Shown here piece after piece: positions 10,851 through 22,914 of a stretch of DNA of 64,000 nt; the stretch's first letter is position 1; the number at the start of each line of letters is the position of its first letter. The notes under the pieces are model-generated. The model worked only from the letters and a program-made list of their open reading frames with translations. It did not search any database and had not been told where the DNA came from. The DNA is from Talpa occidentalis (Eukaryota > Chordata > Mammalia > Eulipotyphla > Talpidae): positions 64,059,782 through 64,123,781 of the forward strand of contig NW_023601543.1 in NCBI RefSeq assembly GCF_014898055.3, in the 5' to 3' direction. A program made the position numbers and the translations under genes.

Positions 10851-11460
10851 CAAACATATGTTCTCTATTCCATGTCAGACAGAGTTGCACAAACCAGGTC
10901 TGCTCTTCCCCTAGGCCTCTTTTGGGGAGCCCTTGGATCCAATTTGTAGCCACCTTTGTTTGTGCTGTGAGCAAATCTGGGACTTGAGAATCAGGCAGGA
11001 CTGTGGTGTCTAAATAAAGGGCGTCCTCAAGGATTAGAGCAGAGGTCAGGGGAGGACGCTGACTGCAGCTGACCAGCCAGACAGGGTGGCCTTGGTGGCC
11101 CATCAAAAGGCTAGGGGCAGGCTCCTTGCTCCACCCTCCAGCACTCAGTCAGAGGGGCCATCCGGGATCTTCAGGGCTGGGGTCAGCCTAGGGACAATGC
11201 CAACATAAAAACCAGTCGACTTAAGCAAGAACACCTACGTGTTTAAATAGATCTTTCAGAGTGAAGGGGGCCATGTCATCACTTGAGGATGGGGAGACAG
11301 GATGGGCCTCAGTCTGAGGACTAGAAGCTTCTTTGCTTTAAGAATTTTTCCTGATGGCCTGGCAGGAACCTTTCTGCCTTCTTATCATCCTGTTGGGGGT
11401 AATGGCAGAGTCTGTCGTGTTTAATGTTTAGATTTGGGGGAAAGGTAGACTAAGCCTGTG
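10851..11460. other. Unique sequence, no gene recognised
   Basis: No supported repeat or exon. Confidence 0.4.
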
Positions 11461-11512
11461 AGTGTGTGTGTGTGTGTGTGTGTGTGCGTGTGTGTGTGCT
11501 CGCGCGCACATG
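11461..11512. repeat. (TG)n microsatellite ending in CGCGCGCA
   Basis: Alternating purine-pyrimidine TG repeats followed by 'ctcgcgcgcacatg'. It is the mirror partner of the CA tract at 11933-12010. Confidence 0.95.
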
Positions 11513-11932
11513 TTTTCACATGCTCGGGGTGGCTGAAAATGTGTGTGCTTGTATAGGGACGGGGCTCTTCATTTTATCAGAAAGCCAGATGGACCTGCAG
11601 AACTCGACACTGCTTACTCTATTCCACATTTCATACGCAGAAAAAGGGAACCAGAACAAGAGAGACCAGAACGGGGGGACACGGCTGTGGCTGAAGTCAT
11701 ATCTGGGTTAAAAACCCCAGGAGTGCGCCTCTTTAATTTTTTGGTACAGCAGGATCAAGGAATCGATTCACTCTGGTTATGCTTCCTACCATTGTTTCTG
11801 TGGGCCGTGTTTGATCTGTGTTTCACGTGCAGATCTGCCATCCACGCTCTGAAAGAAATAATATATTCAGCATTGCACCGGGTCAGGCTCAACCATGAAA
11901 ACCTTTTTTATTTTTTTGGATGATTTCAAAGC
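11513..11932. other. Spacer between the TG and CA tracts
   Basis: No gene or repeat is recognised. A frame of 126 codons (from 11543, plus) has no recognisable features. Confidence 0.4.
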
Positions 11933-11972
11933 CACACATGCGCGCGCACGCACACACACACGTGCGCGTGCG

Positions 11973-12004
<32 letters not shown>

Positions 12005-12010
12005 TGCACA
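11933..12010. repeat. (CA)n and (CG/CA)n alternating tract
   Basis: A long alternating purine-pyrimidine run containing 'cgcgcgcacgcacaca' and 'gtgcgcgtgcgcacgc', followed by pure CA. This composition is known to favour left-handed DNA under supercoiling. Confidence 0.95.
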
Positions 12011-12720
12011 GATAGTGTTTGTGTAAAGGATTACAAAAGAATGAAAGGCCCAGTTCCAGGACATGACAGGGTTCCAGAACATGGAAGGGGCTGTGGGCGC
12101 GGCCATGGCTGTGGCCCTTGCCTGATGATCCAGGCCAGCCATGTCCCCTCTGAGCTGCGGGCGCCCCATTCCTGCTCAGGGGGCAGACAGTGGGCCCTCG
12201 GACAGTGCTCCTGGTAAGGTCATTATTAGCCACCACGGTTTCTAGTGAAAGAGCAATTTTTACAATGGGGAAGTCTTCAGGTCAAAAGCTGAACGGAGAG
12301 GAAAATGACATTAACCAGCGGAGGCTCCTGAAAAGATGAAACGCTGAACACCTCCCAGCTCTAAATTGGACTGGGCGTTTACTAGCATTTTAAGGGCCGG
12401 AGGGAAGTTTAAGCAACTGCGGGGGTAACACACACGTGAAAAATGTGAGGCCAGACAGGCTGGGCAAATAAATAACGTGGTGCTGGCAATAAGAGACGTG
12501 CCTGGAGTTTTAGCGCAGGGTTGTAAAAGTTGACAGGAGCTGTTTGGACTGGAAAGGGCCGGGTGGGTATTGCTGCCAGGTTTTGCCAAGCGCCCGGCTG
12601 TTGAATACTACAAAACCAACTAGATAAAAAAGAAAACAGCCACAAAAGAAAAAAAAAATCGCAACATGAAACCACCCACGCAGCGTCCACCCACCCCTTC
12701 CCCTCGCCCAGCCTGTTGTG
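12011..12720. other. Unique sequence, no gene recognised
   Basis: No supported repeat. Short A runs occur near 12627-12660. The sequence is non-coding in appearance. Confidence 0.4.
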
Positions 12721-13500
12721 CGCCTGTGATAACACTGTGCTCTGCGCCCTCTCCCTTTGTTTAGATAAGGTGTCCTCCGATGCCGCGCTTGGCTGTGCGC
12801 CAGCTTTCTGTCTCCAAACTTGGGGCTTCAGCGCCACATAGGAGACGCGACTCTGAAGCGGCCGGCCTGAGTGTCAGCAGCACCCCGAGGGTCCCCGCGG
12901 CTTTGTGTTCCCAGAATGATGATTTGTTTGACAACGAGCTTTCCTTCCAGACTGTTCTTCCAGCCTGACACAGCGTGTGGGTTCCTCAGAGACACGACAG
13001 GGCGCTGCGGCGCTGGCGCAGGCACCGCGGGGCCAGCGGGTCGGGCACTACCTAATTACGATGGCCACGTGAAGGAACGCCAGACACAGGCGAAGGGCAA
13101 GGAGGGTCTTTGGTTTCATGGACTAAGTGAAGCATTTATGCTCATCAGGCTTGAAAAAGTTAAGTGCTAGGGGAGCAAGGTGGACAAGACTGGACTCATT
13201 CTGTGGCACACAAAAGCTTTTTAATAAGCTCGGAGAAAGGTCCCCCACCCCCACCACTCACGTCTTTCTCTCCCTGTCTCGTTCCAAAGCTCCTGTGTTA
13301 GCCAAAGAGACAGCTCGGAAAAGCTGCCCGGGAGGTCGTCGCGAGGGGGCTGTGGGAGAGCTGGTCTCCCAGGCGGCTGCCGCCCGGGAGGTCAAGGAGG
13401 GCTCCCCCCGGGGAGTGACGGGGCAGGGCAGGCGGGGCCGGAGCCGCCCTGAGCAGTGCCAGATGATCTGGGGCTCAGCAGAAGCGGGGTGGATGTTCGG
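12721..13500. promoter_or_regulatory. CpG-island-like block
   Basis: I count 28 CpG between 12721 and 13080 and 17 between 13261 and 13500. The stretch between them has few. For the first part the observed-to-expected ratio is near 0.9 by hand estimate, far above the surrounding repeats. No TATA box or recognisable first exon is seen. It could be an unannotated or alternative promoter, or a hypomethylated enhancer. A frame of 184 codons from 13127 has no known domain. Confidence 0.5.
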
Positions 13501-14610
13501 GGGAGAACACTATGCCAATTCTGCCCCGGTCCTCCTTTCAGACTTTCTTGGAGAGTCCAGAATCTTCAGTTTGCCGATCGGGCTCCTGCAAGCTGGTGAG
13601 AAAGGCAGGAGGGACGCACTTTATGAGAAGCACTTCGAGTCAGTTTGTAGGGACTTTCCTCCACAAGAATCCCCTCTGTAGGCCAGCTCACCCCCTCACT
13701 CTCCCAAATGCTTTCCCCTTTGTATTCATCTAGGAGGAGCTGGGGACAGCTGGGCTAGACTAGCCCACACAGGAGGTCAGGGCTACCATCTCAGGATGTC
13801 CAGCGAAGCTTTCATCTAGACTGTCACAGCGTGACTAGTTTGGAAAATGGTATTTAAGGCAGGGAGCCTTAATCAGCACGGAGCTGAGAGGTGTAAAGCC
13901 ACCAGCAGCGGGGTTTACTCAGGGCTGCCCCGGGAAAGACATTGACCATGACTTCTGTTCTCCTTTCCAAGGTAGATACACCTGCAACACTCTGACGCAG
14001 TTTCCCAGGAACTGCTGCCAGGAGGATGGTTCAGAGATGGACATGGGTGTCCCTCGCCAATGGCTGTTGGCATTGAAATATACGTTGATCTTTTGAGTTT
14101 GGTGACTGTGAGTCAGTTTTGGCCACCCCTGGTCTGCTCCAGGGGCACTGACCAAATCCTGTTTCTGATTCAGCTCCTGAATGTGGTGCCGGTCCCTGAC
14201 TCCTGCCTGTGGCTTGATGGGTGCTTATGGGTGGTTCTTATAGGACCGGGTGAGCTCAAGCCTTCCTTGGTGTGCATCTTTCCCTCTTGGGGAGATGGAA
14301 GCCACTTTAGGATTAAAATTTCCAAGCCAGGAGCAGTCAACACCGACATTCTATTCTTCTCTGGAGTCTCTAAGCAGAGCGAGAAGATTGCTGGTCAGGG
14401 AACTGTGGGCTCCTGCTCTACACTGCACCCCATTTTCTGCCTCCACTCTGGTCACTCTTGTGAGCCCACTTGTCAGGGTGGGTCACTCCTCTCGCTCCAG
14501 GCGACTGTGGGACACACACACACTCACACGTGAGTGCCAGTGCTTCAGAGGGAAGTAAGCTCGTTTGTTGATCATCTAGTGGCCCGCCTGGCATTTAATA
14601 TACACTCGAT
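13501..14610. other. Unique sequence, no gene recognised
   Basis: No supported repeat. Overlapping short frames only. Confidence 0.4.
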
Positions 14611-14670
14611 CATATTTGTTGGAAGGAAGAAAAGAAGGAGGGGAGGAAGGATGGAAGAAAAAGAAAGATA

Positions 14671-14928
14671 GGGCCTCCCTTGGGCACAAGGGGTTAAGCA
14701 CAGCACTATGAAGCAAAACGCAGCCTCTGCAGCACGAGTTCAATCTCAGCCAGGGAGCTACCCACATGGTGCAGCAGACCTCTCCTGTCTCACCTGCTGC
14801 TCCCCTCAGCAGTGTATTTCAGTCTGCCTGTTGTGCTCCCCACTCTGTCTCTGGTGAATCCTCTCACCCCCGCACCTCTGGCCTGTACCCCAGTTCTTGT
14901 GTGCATAAATAAATAAATCTTAAAAAAA
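14671..14928 (+). mobile_element. tRNA-derived SINE, subfamily B
   Basis: The head is 'gggcctccctt' with an 'aaggggttaagca' A-box region and a diverged B box 'gagttcaatctcag'. The body carries 'ctcccctcagcagtgtattt'. The end is 'gcataaataaataaatctt' plus A-rich tail. A 14-bp flanking duplication (14656-14669 and 14929-14942) is exact but A/G-rich. Confidence 0.93.
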
Positions 14929-14961
14929 AGAAAAAGAAAGATGACTACAGTTTATAAAACT

Positions 14962-15162
14962 CTGGTTCTCAACACTGTGCACTGGAATCACTGGAGAGGG
15001 TGTGTGTGTGTTGGGGGTGGGGGAAGGGCTTTAAAAAGTACCAATGCCTGTATCCCAGTCCTGGAAACTCAGACTAATCTGGTCTGAGGCATGGCTGGGT
15101 CTTGGAGGATTTCAGAAAGCTCTACAAAGATTCTAATATGTGACCCAGGGTGCAGACCACTG
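14962..15162. mobile_element. hAT-Charlie-type miniature transposon fossil
   Basis: It starts with 'ctggttctcaacactg' and ends near 'gcagaccactg', which are inverted-repeat ends. The middle phrases 'gcactggaatcactggaga' and 'ttctaatatgtgaccc' match the well-known palindromic MER-type element. It is non-autonomous with no transposase. A TG run interrupts it at 15000-15010. Confidence 0.7.
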
Positions 15163-15184
15163 ATCCACGGCCTGGCTTCAGTAT

Positions 15185-15330
15185 CAGAAAGAACAGAACT
15201 CCATTCAAAATCGAAGCCTTATCAGCTGTGTGCCTTTGAGCAGATTGCTGAAGCTGAGTCTCAGTTTTCTCATCTGTCAAGTGGGTGGTGATAACACCCA
15301 CCTCATTGGTTGGAAAGAGACCGTGCATGT
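15185..15330 (+). mobile_element. MIR SINE fragment
   Basis: 'gctgtgtgcctttgagcaga' and 'ctcagttttctcatctgtca' give the MIR core in order. Confidence 0.85.
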
Positions 15331-16124
15331 GAAACACACAGCACTGATGGGGGAGGTTTTGGTGGGGGGCACACGGAAACTCGGGTAACAATGGGTGGTC
15401 ATGGGTGCTTCTGAACCAGAAAACATTGAATTGAAAGATCTAAACTTTCCTTCCCATCCTTCAGGTCTTGAGGCTGCCTATTTTCTCTCCTCTTTTGCCC
15501 TCTGAGCTGCAGCTCCATCCCTTGCATGTGGTCCAGGCTCAGCTCATTAAATATTTGCAGGTTGACAGTGGAGCAAGGAGAACCCAGCGGAGTTCAACAG
15601 ACCCCGGGAGTTTGGTTTTTCCTTTAAACCTTTTGGAGTAAAGGTGGCGTAGAAACTCCAGATGCGTGTTTTATGATGCCCTTGTTGAGCGCTGTGAGAA
15701 TAGCCGTGTGGTGACTCCCGCTGCCCTCTCTGGGCCATTCTGGGCACATACAGTGACAGGGCACCCCAGCCACCCCAGCTACCCCCCCCCCTCCACCTTT
15801 GATGAGACACAGAGCGAGTGAGTGGCTCGCAGGGAAGGAGAACGCTCTTTCCTCAGCCCTGGGGACTTGTTCAGCTGTTCGGCATTTAGCAAAATCTGGC
15901 ATGCATTCTGCACAGCTCTCCACCCCTTCCCTTCCAGCTCATACTCAGCAACATTTCAGAGGAAACTTCAGCTGCCATGGACTGCAGCCTTGAGGATGGG
16001 GGAGAGGATACCCCGGCTCTGCCCACCCCGCCCAGCATTTGGTGACCTGCATGTGAGACCTGGTGTAGAGACCTGAGCTGGCAGGCGCACTGGGGGCTCT
16101 CTGGATCCCGGGTGCCGAGCCTGG
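15331..16124. other. Unique sequence, no gene recognised
   Basis: A C-run lies at 15783-15792. Nothing else is supported. Confidence 0.4.
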
Positions 16125-16345
16125 GCTGAAATGTTCCGGTGATGATAATGACTACTGTGCATCGTCTGTAATTATGCAGTCTCTAAGCCCCCGGGGCTGG
16201 GATGGTGTATTTGCCTGTGCTGTTTGGGGGTTGATCCTGCTGTCAGCGCTTAGCAAGAATTAACAGTGACGCTCTGCGCACCACAGTCATAACACTAAAT
16301 CTGATCTGCATGTTTATGATTCATTAAAAAAAAAAAAACCACCAT
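16125..16345. promoter_or_regulatory. Candidate conserved non-coding element
   Basis: Repeat-free AT-rich sequence with 'ctgtaattatgcag' at 16166-16179, which is near-palindromic and resembles a POU/homeodomain site. A 'gcatgtttatgattcatt' stretch lies near 16308. It ends in a poly-A run at 16326-16338. Conservation itself cannot be seen here, so this is inference from composition. Confidence 0.3.
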
Positions 16346-17004
16346 CGCTGAAACCCCTCCAAGCCCATCATTGAAAGAAATTATGCTCAGTTGAAAGAGC
16401 GATTTGACGTCACGGAGGACCTACGTGCCTTTTCATGAGCGGCTGGAATTAGAAGGCTGCGCTTCGGCAAGTGTAAACGGGATCCAGACTTGGAAACCTC
16501 TGTGCAGTCAGCAACCTGTTTTCCAGGTGCGGGTTGCTCACTTTCCGGATTCTCTGAAGCAGGGTATTTGGAAGATCCCTGGCGGGCCCCCGTAGGCACG
16601 CTTATCACGTCCTTCTGGGGCCACACCAACTCCTTTCAGGCAGTGGGGGTTCTGGGAAGGCCAGCCTTTTGGTCTTTTGTTTGTTTTGCATTTGAGTAGA
16701 AGACCCAAAATGAAGGGGAAGGACAACCTGTTTGAACCAGACAACCCCTCAGCATTCCCAAGAAAAGAAGAAATTGACTGTGGGGGGATGGGCTGTTTGC
16801 AGTTCTCTGGAACACCCATTTACTTTATTGCTTGGATGATTTGGAGTTTTCTAGTAATTCTTTTACATGAGGTCGGAACCCATGAGGATGCAAGGGATAT
16901 AGACCCCAGTTCTTGATGAGAGGGGTATCAGAGCATTTGGGAATTCAATTTTAAAACAGCTCCAGTCTCTAGTTTTATGAAACTCTTCATTTGCTGCCTT
17001 TAAA
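16346..17004. other. Unique sequence, no gene recognised
   Basis: No supported repeat or exon. Confidence 0.4.
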
Positions 17005-17038
<34 letters not shown>

Positions 17039-17305
17039 ATTGTGGTGCTGTTGGTTTAGAATACCATATAAGTCTCTGCTCAGTAGAGGTCTAGGTACCA
17101 TCTAGCACTATTCAGCTGACCCCTCGGTGGCTCCTCCCCCTCCCGCACCGCCCATCATTCTGTTTTAGAGCCCAAGGGTTTGCCTTTGGGGTTTTTTTGG
17201 TTTGGTTGTTGCTTTATTGCTTTGTAGTCTACATATGAGTGAAATCATTCAGTATGTATTCTTGCCTTCTGTTTTACAGTGTTGTCACCTCCAATATTTC
17301 TTTGG
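17005..17305 (-). mobile_element. L1 LINE 3' fragment, reverse
   Basis: 'ttattgtggtgctgttggtt' and 'catatgagtgaaatcattca' on the plus strand are reverse-complement L1 3' end wording. It is less diverged than the L1ME pieces elsewhere. It contains a TA run. Confidence 0.75.
17008..17034. repeat. (TA)n microsatellite
   Basis: Thirteen or so TA units, at the A-rich end of the L1 fragment. Confidence 0.95.
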
Positions 17306-17400
17306 GGGGGGGCCTGTTATTGTACTCACTGGGCTGATAAGGAAACTGAGGCTCAGAGGGGTGACCTGATTTGCCAATTATATATGACAATGAGATGAGC
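17306..17400 (-). mobile_element. MIR SINE fragment, reverse
   Basis: 'ctgataaggaaactgaggct' followed by 'cagaggggtgacctgatttg' is the reverse MIR core. Confidence 0.8.
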
Positions 17401-20083
17401 CTCGGATCTCATTCCTGGATAACAGATTTGCAGATGTGTATGGTGAAGATGAGAAGCACAGAAATTTGTTTTTTAGAAGCATTTCTCTTCTGTATCTTTC
17501 AAAACAACGGTTTGCAATATCTGACTAGCTGTTGGGGAGACCTGTCATTTATACCAAGACACAAGACTAAACAGAACCCATCCTTTATGGAGCATCTCTT
17601 ACGCTCCTACCTCTGGTCTTCCTTATCTTCAAATCCTAAACCAGGGCACCAACAATAAAATGCTAATTTGTCTAATACAAACGTGGAGAATCGTAGAAGT
17701 CAAGCTCAGCCAGACTGGCAGCTCACCGGGTAAATATTTGATCAGTGAGTAAAAATTCAAATTTGCACTATTTGCTGAAGGTGAAAAGTATATTAGGGAA
17801 CAAATGTAATGGGGGTTAAGTAGGCCTGTAGAAAGCCTCTTTCAGGATGCCACCCCTACAAGCCCACAGCTTCTTGTTGACCCACCTTCTAGGCAAGAGT
17901 GGGCTGGGCACCTCCAACCAAGACCACCCTCCTGGCAGGAGCACGGGGCCTAGGGGAGAGCTGGGCCAAGGGAAGATGGGGTTAGCTGGTCTGTGTACAC
18001 ATAGTTATATGCATCTGTGTGCCAATCCCTGCCTCTGTCTCACCTGGATGATATTCATGCAGGACTCCAGGTCTTCCTGTACAACTACCACATAAACTGG
18101 AAGTTGCTCCCTGCTTCACTTCTTAGCCCCAGTACAGGTCATTTTGTGCCATGATTTGTGCCACTTGCCTGGGCTGCAGGGCCTGCGAAACCGGGAGGTC
18201 AGGAAAGAAGTCAGGGAAAATCAGGGCTGGGGTCTGCCCAAAATGTTCATTAGCTCTGTCCTGGACATGTTGTGTTCCTCTTCAGGACCCCTAAAATTAG
18301 TCAGACAGAGAAATCGTGTTTCAGGAAGCTGGCGGGTAGCTGGAGAGCGTGACAGTTGTATGAATAACTAGGCTGAAATGTGGGGCTAGAGCTCTCTCTC
18401 TGGATTCTTGGGAGGTGAAGATACAGGACTGCGTAACAGCTGGTAACTGGCTAGCCACGGAAGGAAGGGGGCTGAGCCGGAGGCTGGTGAGGACCATGTT
18501 TGCCATGGCTGACCGTCCAAGAGGCAGATACTTTGTGGTCCTGATTGGTTTGTCCTAGTTAACCAAGGTTGAGTTCATCTGAGGCTTCTGGGCTGGCCAC
18601 TGCCCTGGTGGGCAGCACAATGGAGCCTAATGAGCAGCGCTGCAGAACCAATGCTAGACCCCAAACAAGCCATTAGCATTAGACCCCCTGCAGTCACCAG
18701 CTGTGATGGCTGCTGGTTACCAGGACACCGCGCCTGAGTGTTGGAGGAAATCAGGATGGAGAAATGAGACCAGAGTTCTCGTCCATGGGCTGGGAGAATT
18801 GGGCAAATAAAAAACATTAGGCTGGGCTAGGGTCAGGCCAGATTCCCAAAAGGCAGCGGCCTGTGGAGGTTTGAGGGGTCCCCATGGAAAAGAAAATTTT
18901 CATCTGTCCAGATGTGCTAGGACCTTAGAAATTAAGGGAGAGGCAAGGATGTGGTGGAAAAGCAGGAGGGCTGCCCAGAGCCCCCTTTGAGGAAGGACTT
19001 GAAGTCTCGCTTCTGACTATGCATCCACAGACAGCTTCTGGCTGTCAGCCCCCTCAGGGCCGGCCTCAGCTGCTGGGAGACATGTTCTCCTGGGGGAGGC
19101 CCAGCTAGCGGATGAGCTGAGGTGGATCGCCATTTTGTCTCGAGCTGGACATCGAGCTGGGCAACCCTAATCCCAGAGCATTCTCTTCTAGTTTCCTGGA
19201 GACTCTGGTAGGCCTGCGTTTCAGCATGACTCACCCTCTGCCCTGTCCTTCTCCCCCTTCCTTTCAGAGGGATTGATCCCTCACAAACATCTTGCCCCTC
19301 AAACTCCATTTCTGCTTACAGAGAAGCCAGTCTGTGTCGAAAGGTCTGCTATGCCTTTGGGTCATGGATTCCATCCGAGGGACCAGGAAAACTCCAAATG
19401 CCACTTTATTATAGTCTCGGGGGAGTTTGGCCAGTTTTCTTTAAATTGGTCCAGAAGTTTCTTCCACAGATTATACTTTATTTCCACTTGCTTTGAGGGA
19501 TTATCCCAAATGTAATAGACTTCATCGCTAGGGTAACCCTTCCCAACCCTGGCCCTCAGCATGAATTTTTATTCTACCCCATTTTATCCTGCCCTCTGCC
19601 CTTCCTCCCCAGTCGCCCCACCACCGAGTCCAGCCCATGCTCCTGTGAAGGACTCCTCTGCCCCCTCACGTCTGCTCTCTTGAGCGCGTTCCTGATGATT
19701 GTGGCTCTCTGCCAGGGTCAGTCGTAAGGTGTCCCTCTGCACACAAAAACCCCATCTCCTGCCAGACACCAGGCCTTTATTGTTGGCGTGGGGACAAGCC
19801 AAATCGCTTGGCAAGCCACACGGCCCTTAGTCATTGCCTCGTCTCTGTGACCATCGCTGCTGCCTTAGTCTACCCTCGTGGGCTTTCAGTCCTCACAGCA
19901 TTCACTACTTTCTTCCCCTGGCACTGAAGGGGCCAGGCTGGGGACCCCAGATGTCACCTTCTGAGGGCCCCACAGAGGCCCTGTGTGGGGCACAGATCCT
20001 TGGCTCATCAACCAGGAACTTCCCTGACCTGCTTGGCAGCCACCTCCCCTAACACCAGATGCCTAATTAGTAGCTCAGGATGG
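17401..20083. other. Unique sequence, no gene recognised
   Basis: About 2.7 kb without a repeat I can name. Frames are short and overlap. It could be intronic or intergenic. Confidence 0.4.
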
Positions 20084-20130
20084 CCTCCTCCTCCTCCTCC
20101 TGCCCCTCCTCCTCCTCTACTCTTCTTCCC
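20084..20130. repeat. (CCT)n trinucleotide tract
   Basis: Interrupted CTC/CCT triplets. Confidence 0.9.
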
Positions 20131-20554
20131 TCTGCTCAACCACCCCTCCTCAGACCTCTACCTTTAACCCAGAATGGGATGCTCATTGAAATTAGGGCCA
20201 GGGCCTGGCCAGGCTGTGAGAGATGTTTCCAGACTGTGCCTTGTTACCACCGCTTCAATTCGATTCGCCATCTATTTATTACACGCTGTGCAGCGGCAGT
20301 AGGACGCTGCCACCAGCTTGCACAGGGCCGCTGGTGCGGTTGGTGAACAGGAAGCGCTGGCCCTGCTGCCGTGGGGCAACCGTCAGCGGAGGAGTCAGCG
20401 AGGGGAGGGCATGGCTCAAGGCTAGAGTGACCTGTTTCGCGCTTCAGCCAGCCTCACAAGAACCTGCTCTGGCAGATCTGAGCCGGCTGACCTGAGGCCA
20501 CGGCTGACCTCGGGACCCAGAAGAATCTCTTCTCACCCAGGCTTGAGACAAGCT
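20131..20554. other. Unique sequence, no gene recognised
   Basis: Moderately CpG-bearing around 20240-20400. No exon is recognised. Confidence 0.4.
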
Positions 20555-20775
20555 CCCAAATTCTCCTCTCGGCTTCATTTACACAAACAATCAAAAAGCC
20601 AACCCAACCCAAATGAAATGCCCACATTTTATTGCTTGCAGTGTTTTAGTTCTAATTTGGCTTCATTTTGGAAAAGAGGTTTTACTAAGTGGCATAAATT
20701 GAGCCTAACAAATTTTAAAACTAAAACAGCAACACCCTAAATGCTTAAAACTGTAATTGGAGAGAGATAAAAAGT
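20555..20775. promoter_or_regulatory. Candidate conserved non-coding element
   Basis: AT-rich, repeat-free sequence between GC-rich flanks, with no long homopolymers and TA-rich motifs such as 'aactgtaattggagagaga'. It is called only from composition; conservation needs an alignment. Confidence 0.25.
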
Positions 20776-21750
20776 GAGTTGTCAGGGAGGGGCGGTGAGG
20801 AAGGCAGAAGGGGGAGGGGAAGAAATTCAATTTCCGTCCCACTTGGCAGGAGGTTAATTTCCTGCTCCCCCTCCCCCCAGGCACCAGCCCTATCCCTTCC
20901 CCCACTTAGAGAATGCACCCAGAAGACTCCAGAACCACTGCTAGTGCCCTGCAGGATGCAGGATGCCTTGCACATAGCGAATGCTTAGGAAAAATTGGGT
21001 GAGCTAATTCTTTTCTTTGATGTGGCTGTGGACAGAAGGGATGAAGGGGACTCCTTTGAGGGGATGTTTGCCCCCAGTAGAGAGCCTGAAATTTCTGCCG
21101 CTGGGGATGGAGTCCTGCTTGCTGGAGGCTGTCCCAGCCTCCCCGTGGCCTCTCCCCAACCAGACCCTAGCCTGGTGTGCCCCACTTGAACATTTGCATC
21201 CTACCTGTTAGGGAAAACAGACTTCTGGGCCCTTCTGCTGATTGCTTGGGAGAAAGCTGGTACGGGTGGGAGGAGGGGGCAGTGACTGGCCACTTGGCTT
21301 GGGGCCCTGCATTTCCCACTTCTGGTGTGACATGTGGCCAGGGGTGATAGGTAAGTGGGGACAGCTATTCCTGTGCAGAATTTGTGGCCATGTGCATCCC
21401 TGCAGAAGTGGCAGGTCGTCTCTGTAGGCCAACATACCTCTTTGGGGGCCCAGTATTCTGATTTTTCACTAGTGAACCAGCTTTCCTCTCAGAAAGGGCA
21501 TCCATACACATAAATAAGCATGGGTGACCGTGGCAAGTGTCCCTGAGGGTGGGGTAGGAGCCAGAGAGGTCATTTGGGGCCTGGCCAGCCTCCCCGGCTA
21601 TGCTACCCCATATTGATTGCCCTCTCCCAGGAACTGTTCAGCACTTAGCCTCAGTCCCATGATTTAGCACGAGCTTATATAATGCCTCAGCCTGGAGGCA
21701 GCAAGGTGGGGTAGGGGGAAGGCCTACTCAGTAGCAGATGCCTTCCATTC
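20776..21750. other. Unique sequence, no gene recognised
   Basis: Nothing supported beyond short overlapping frames. Confidence 0.4.
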
Positions 21751-21870
21751 ACTGATGATCTCTGCCCTTTGCAGTTGTTGTGACCTTGGTCAAGCCCCCA
21801 AGTTCTCCAGTTTTACTTTCTCCAGCTATAAACTGAGAGGTGATGGCAACCATGAAACACTTTCAGGCAG
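21750..21870 (+). mobile_element. MIR SINE fragment
   Basis: 'gttgttgtgaccttggtcaa' and 'ctttctccagctataaactg' follow MIR order. Diverged. Confidence 0.6.
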
Positions 21871-22549
21871 ACCTGTGTCACACAAGATGAAAATGCTTTA
21901 TTCTTTTTTACAGCTGATAGGAAATTTCCTTGATACCAAGAATCAGAACACTACTTAAATTAGTTCAAGGAAACAGGTTTCAGAACAAGATACAAGGGTT
22001 TCTTGCAGAATCCAACTACAGGACAACTGTTGGGGGGCTGTGGGAAGAGGAGCTGAGCCCTGAAAAGCTGGATAAGAGGTTGTAGACCAGCTGTCTTCTC
22101 TGGGTCACTGCTGTGTTCTAGAAGTCTCTCCATTCTGGCTTTTCCTTGGTTCATTGTCTGATTGCCATGGCCTGTATGGCTCCCCAAAATGGTAGTACTA
22201 ACTCTGCCAAGCAGTCTGACTGCTGCTGGGCCTACCATTCTCTGATTTGATGTCTCTGAGTTGAAAATCTCAAAGGAGAATTTAATTGGGTTAGTCCAGA
22301 TTATGGATTGGTCTTGACCTAGATCAGACATTGTCCTGGCCTGTCAGTGGTAGCCAGGGAAGTAGAACAATAGTAATATATATTGTCCCCTAACCTACCC
22401 CTTAGAGACTATTTCTAGATATATGTGGAGATTTAACCACAGTAATCTCCAGAACATTCCTTGTATGACATATGATAATTTTTCTTAATATGCTGGGATG
22501 CCTAACCCTGATCCCTGAACCAAGAAAGTGCTGATTATTTGAGGAAAAA
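21871..22549. other. Possibly old LTR-derived, unresolved
   Basis: The stretch 21880-22340 has the feel of a degraded LTR on the minus strand ('ctttattctttttta' start), but I cannot match enough landmarks. No gene is seen. Confidence 0.3.
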
Positions 22550-22558
22550 CTACTTTCT

Positions 22559-22818
22559 GGGATCTCCCTGGTGGCGCAAGGGGTTAAGCATCAGCATTAT
22601 GAAGCAATTTGCAGCTACTGCAGCATGAGTTCGATCCCTGGGCAGGGAGGTGACCTACATGGTGCAGCAGACCTCACCCACTGCTCCCCTTAGCAGTGTA
22701 TTTCAGTGGATCTGCCTGTTCTGCTCCATACTCTTTCTTTTGTGAATCCTCTCACTCCCCGAACCTCTGACCTGTACCCCAGTTCTTGTATGCATAAATA
22801 ATCTTAAAAAAAAAAAAG
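22559..22818 (+). mobile_element. tRNA-derived SINE, subfamily B
   Basis: The head reads 'ggatctccctggtggcgcaa' with B box 'gttcgatccctggg'. The body is 'ctccccttagcagtgtattt', the tail 'tgcataaataatctt' plus poly-A. A short flanking duplication (22550-22559 and 22819-22828) matches at 9 of 10 bases. Confidence 0.93.
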
Positions 22819-22914
22819 CTACCTTCTGCTCAAGCTCTCTATCTGTGTCTTCCCCTTTACTTGCCATAAGGTTTCTCATCTGAAATTTATGGTTTCAAGG
22901 AAGAGTGGTCACAA

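Noticed and set aside
12721..13681. Possible first exon in the CpG-rich block
   Set aside because: The 184-codon frame at 13127-13681 lies partly outside the densest CpG part, and no start context, splice donor or protein similarity is convincing.
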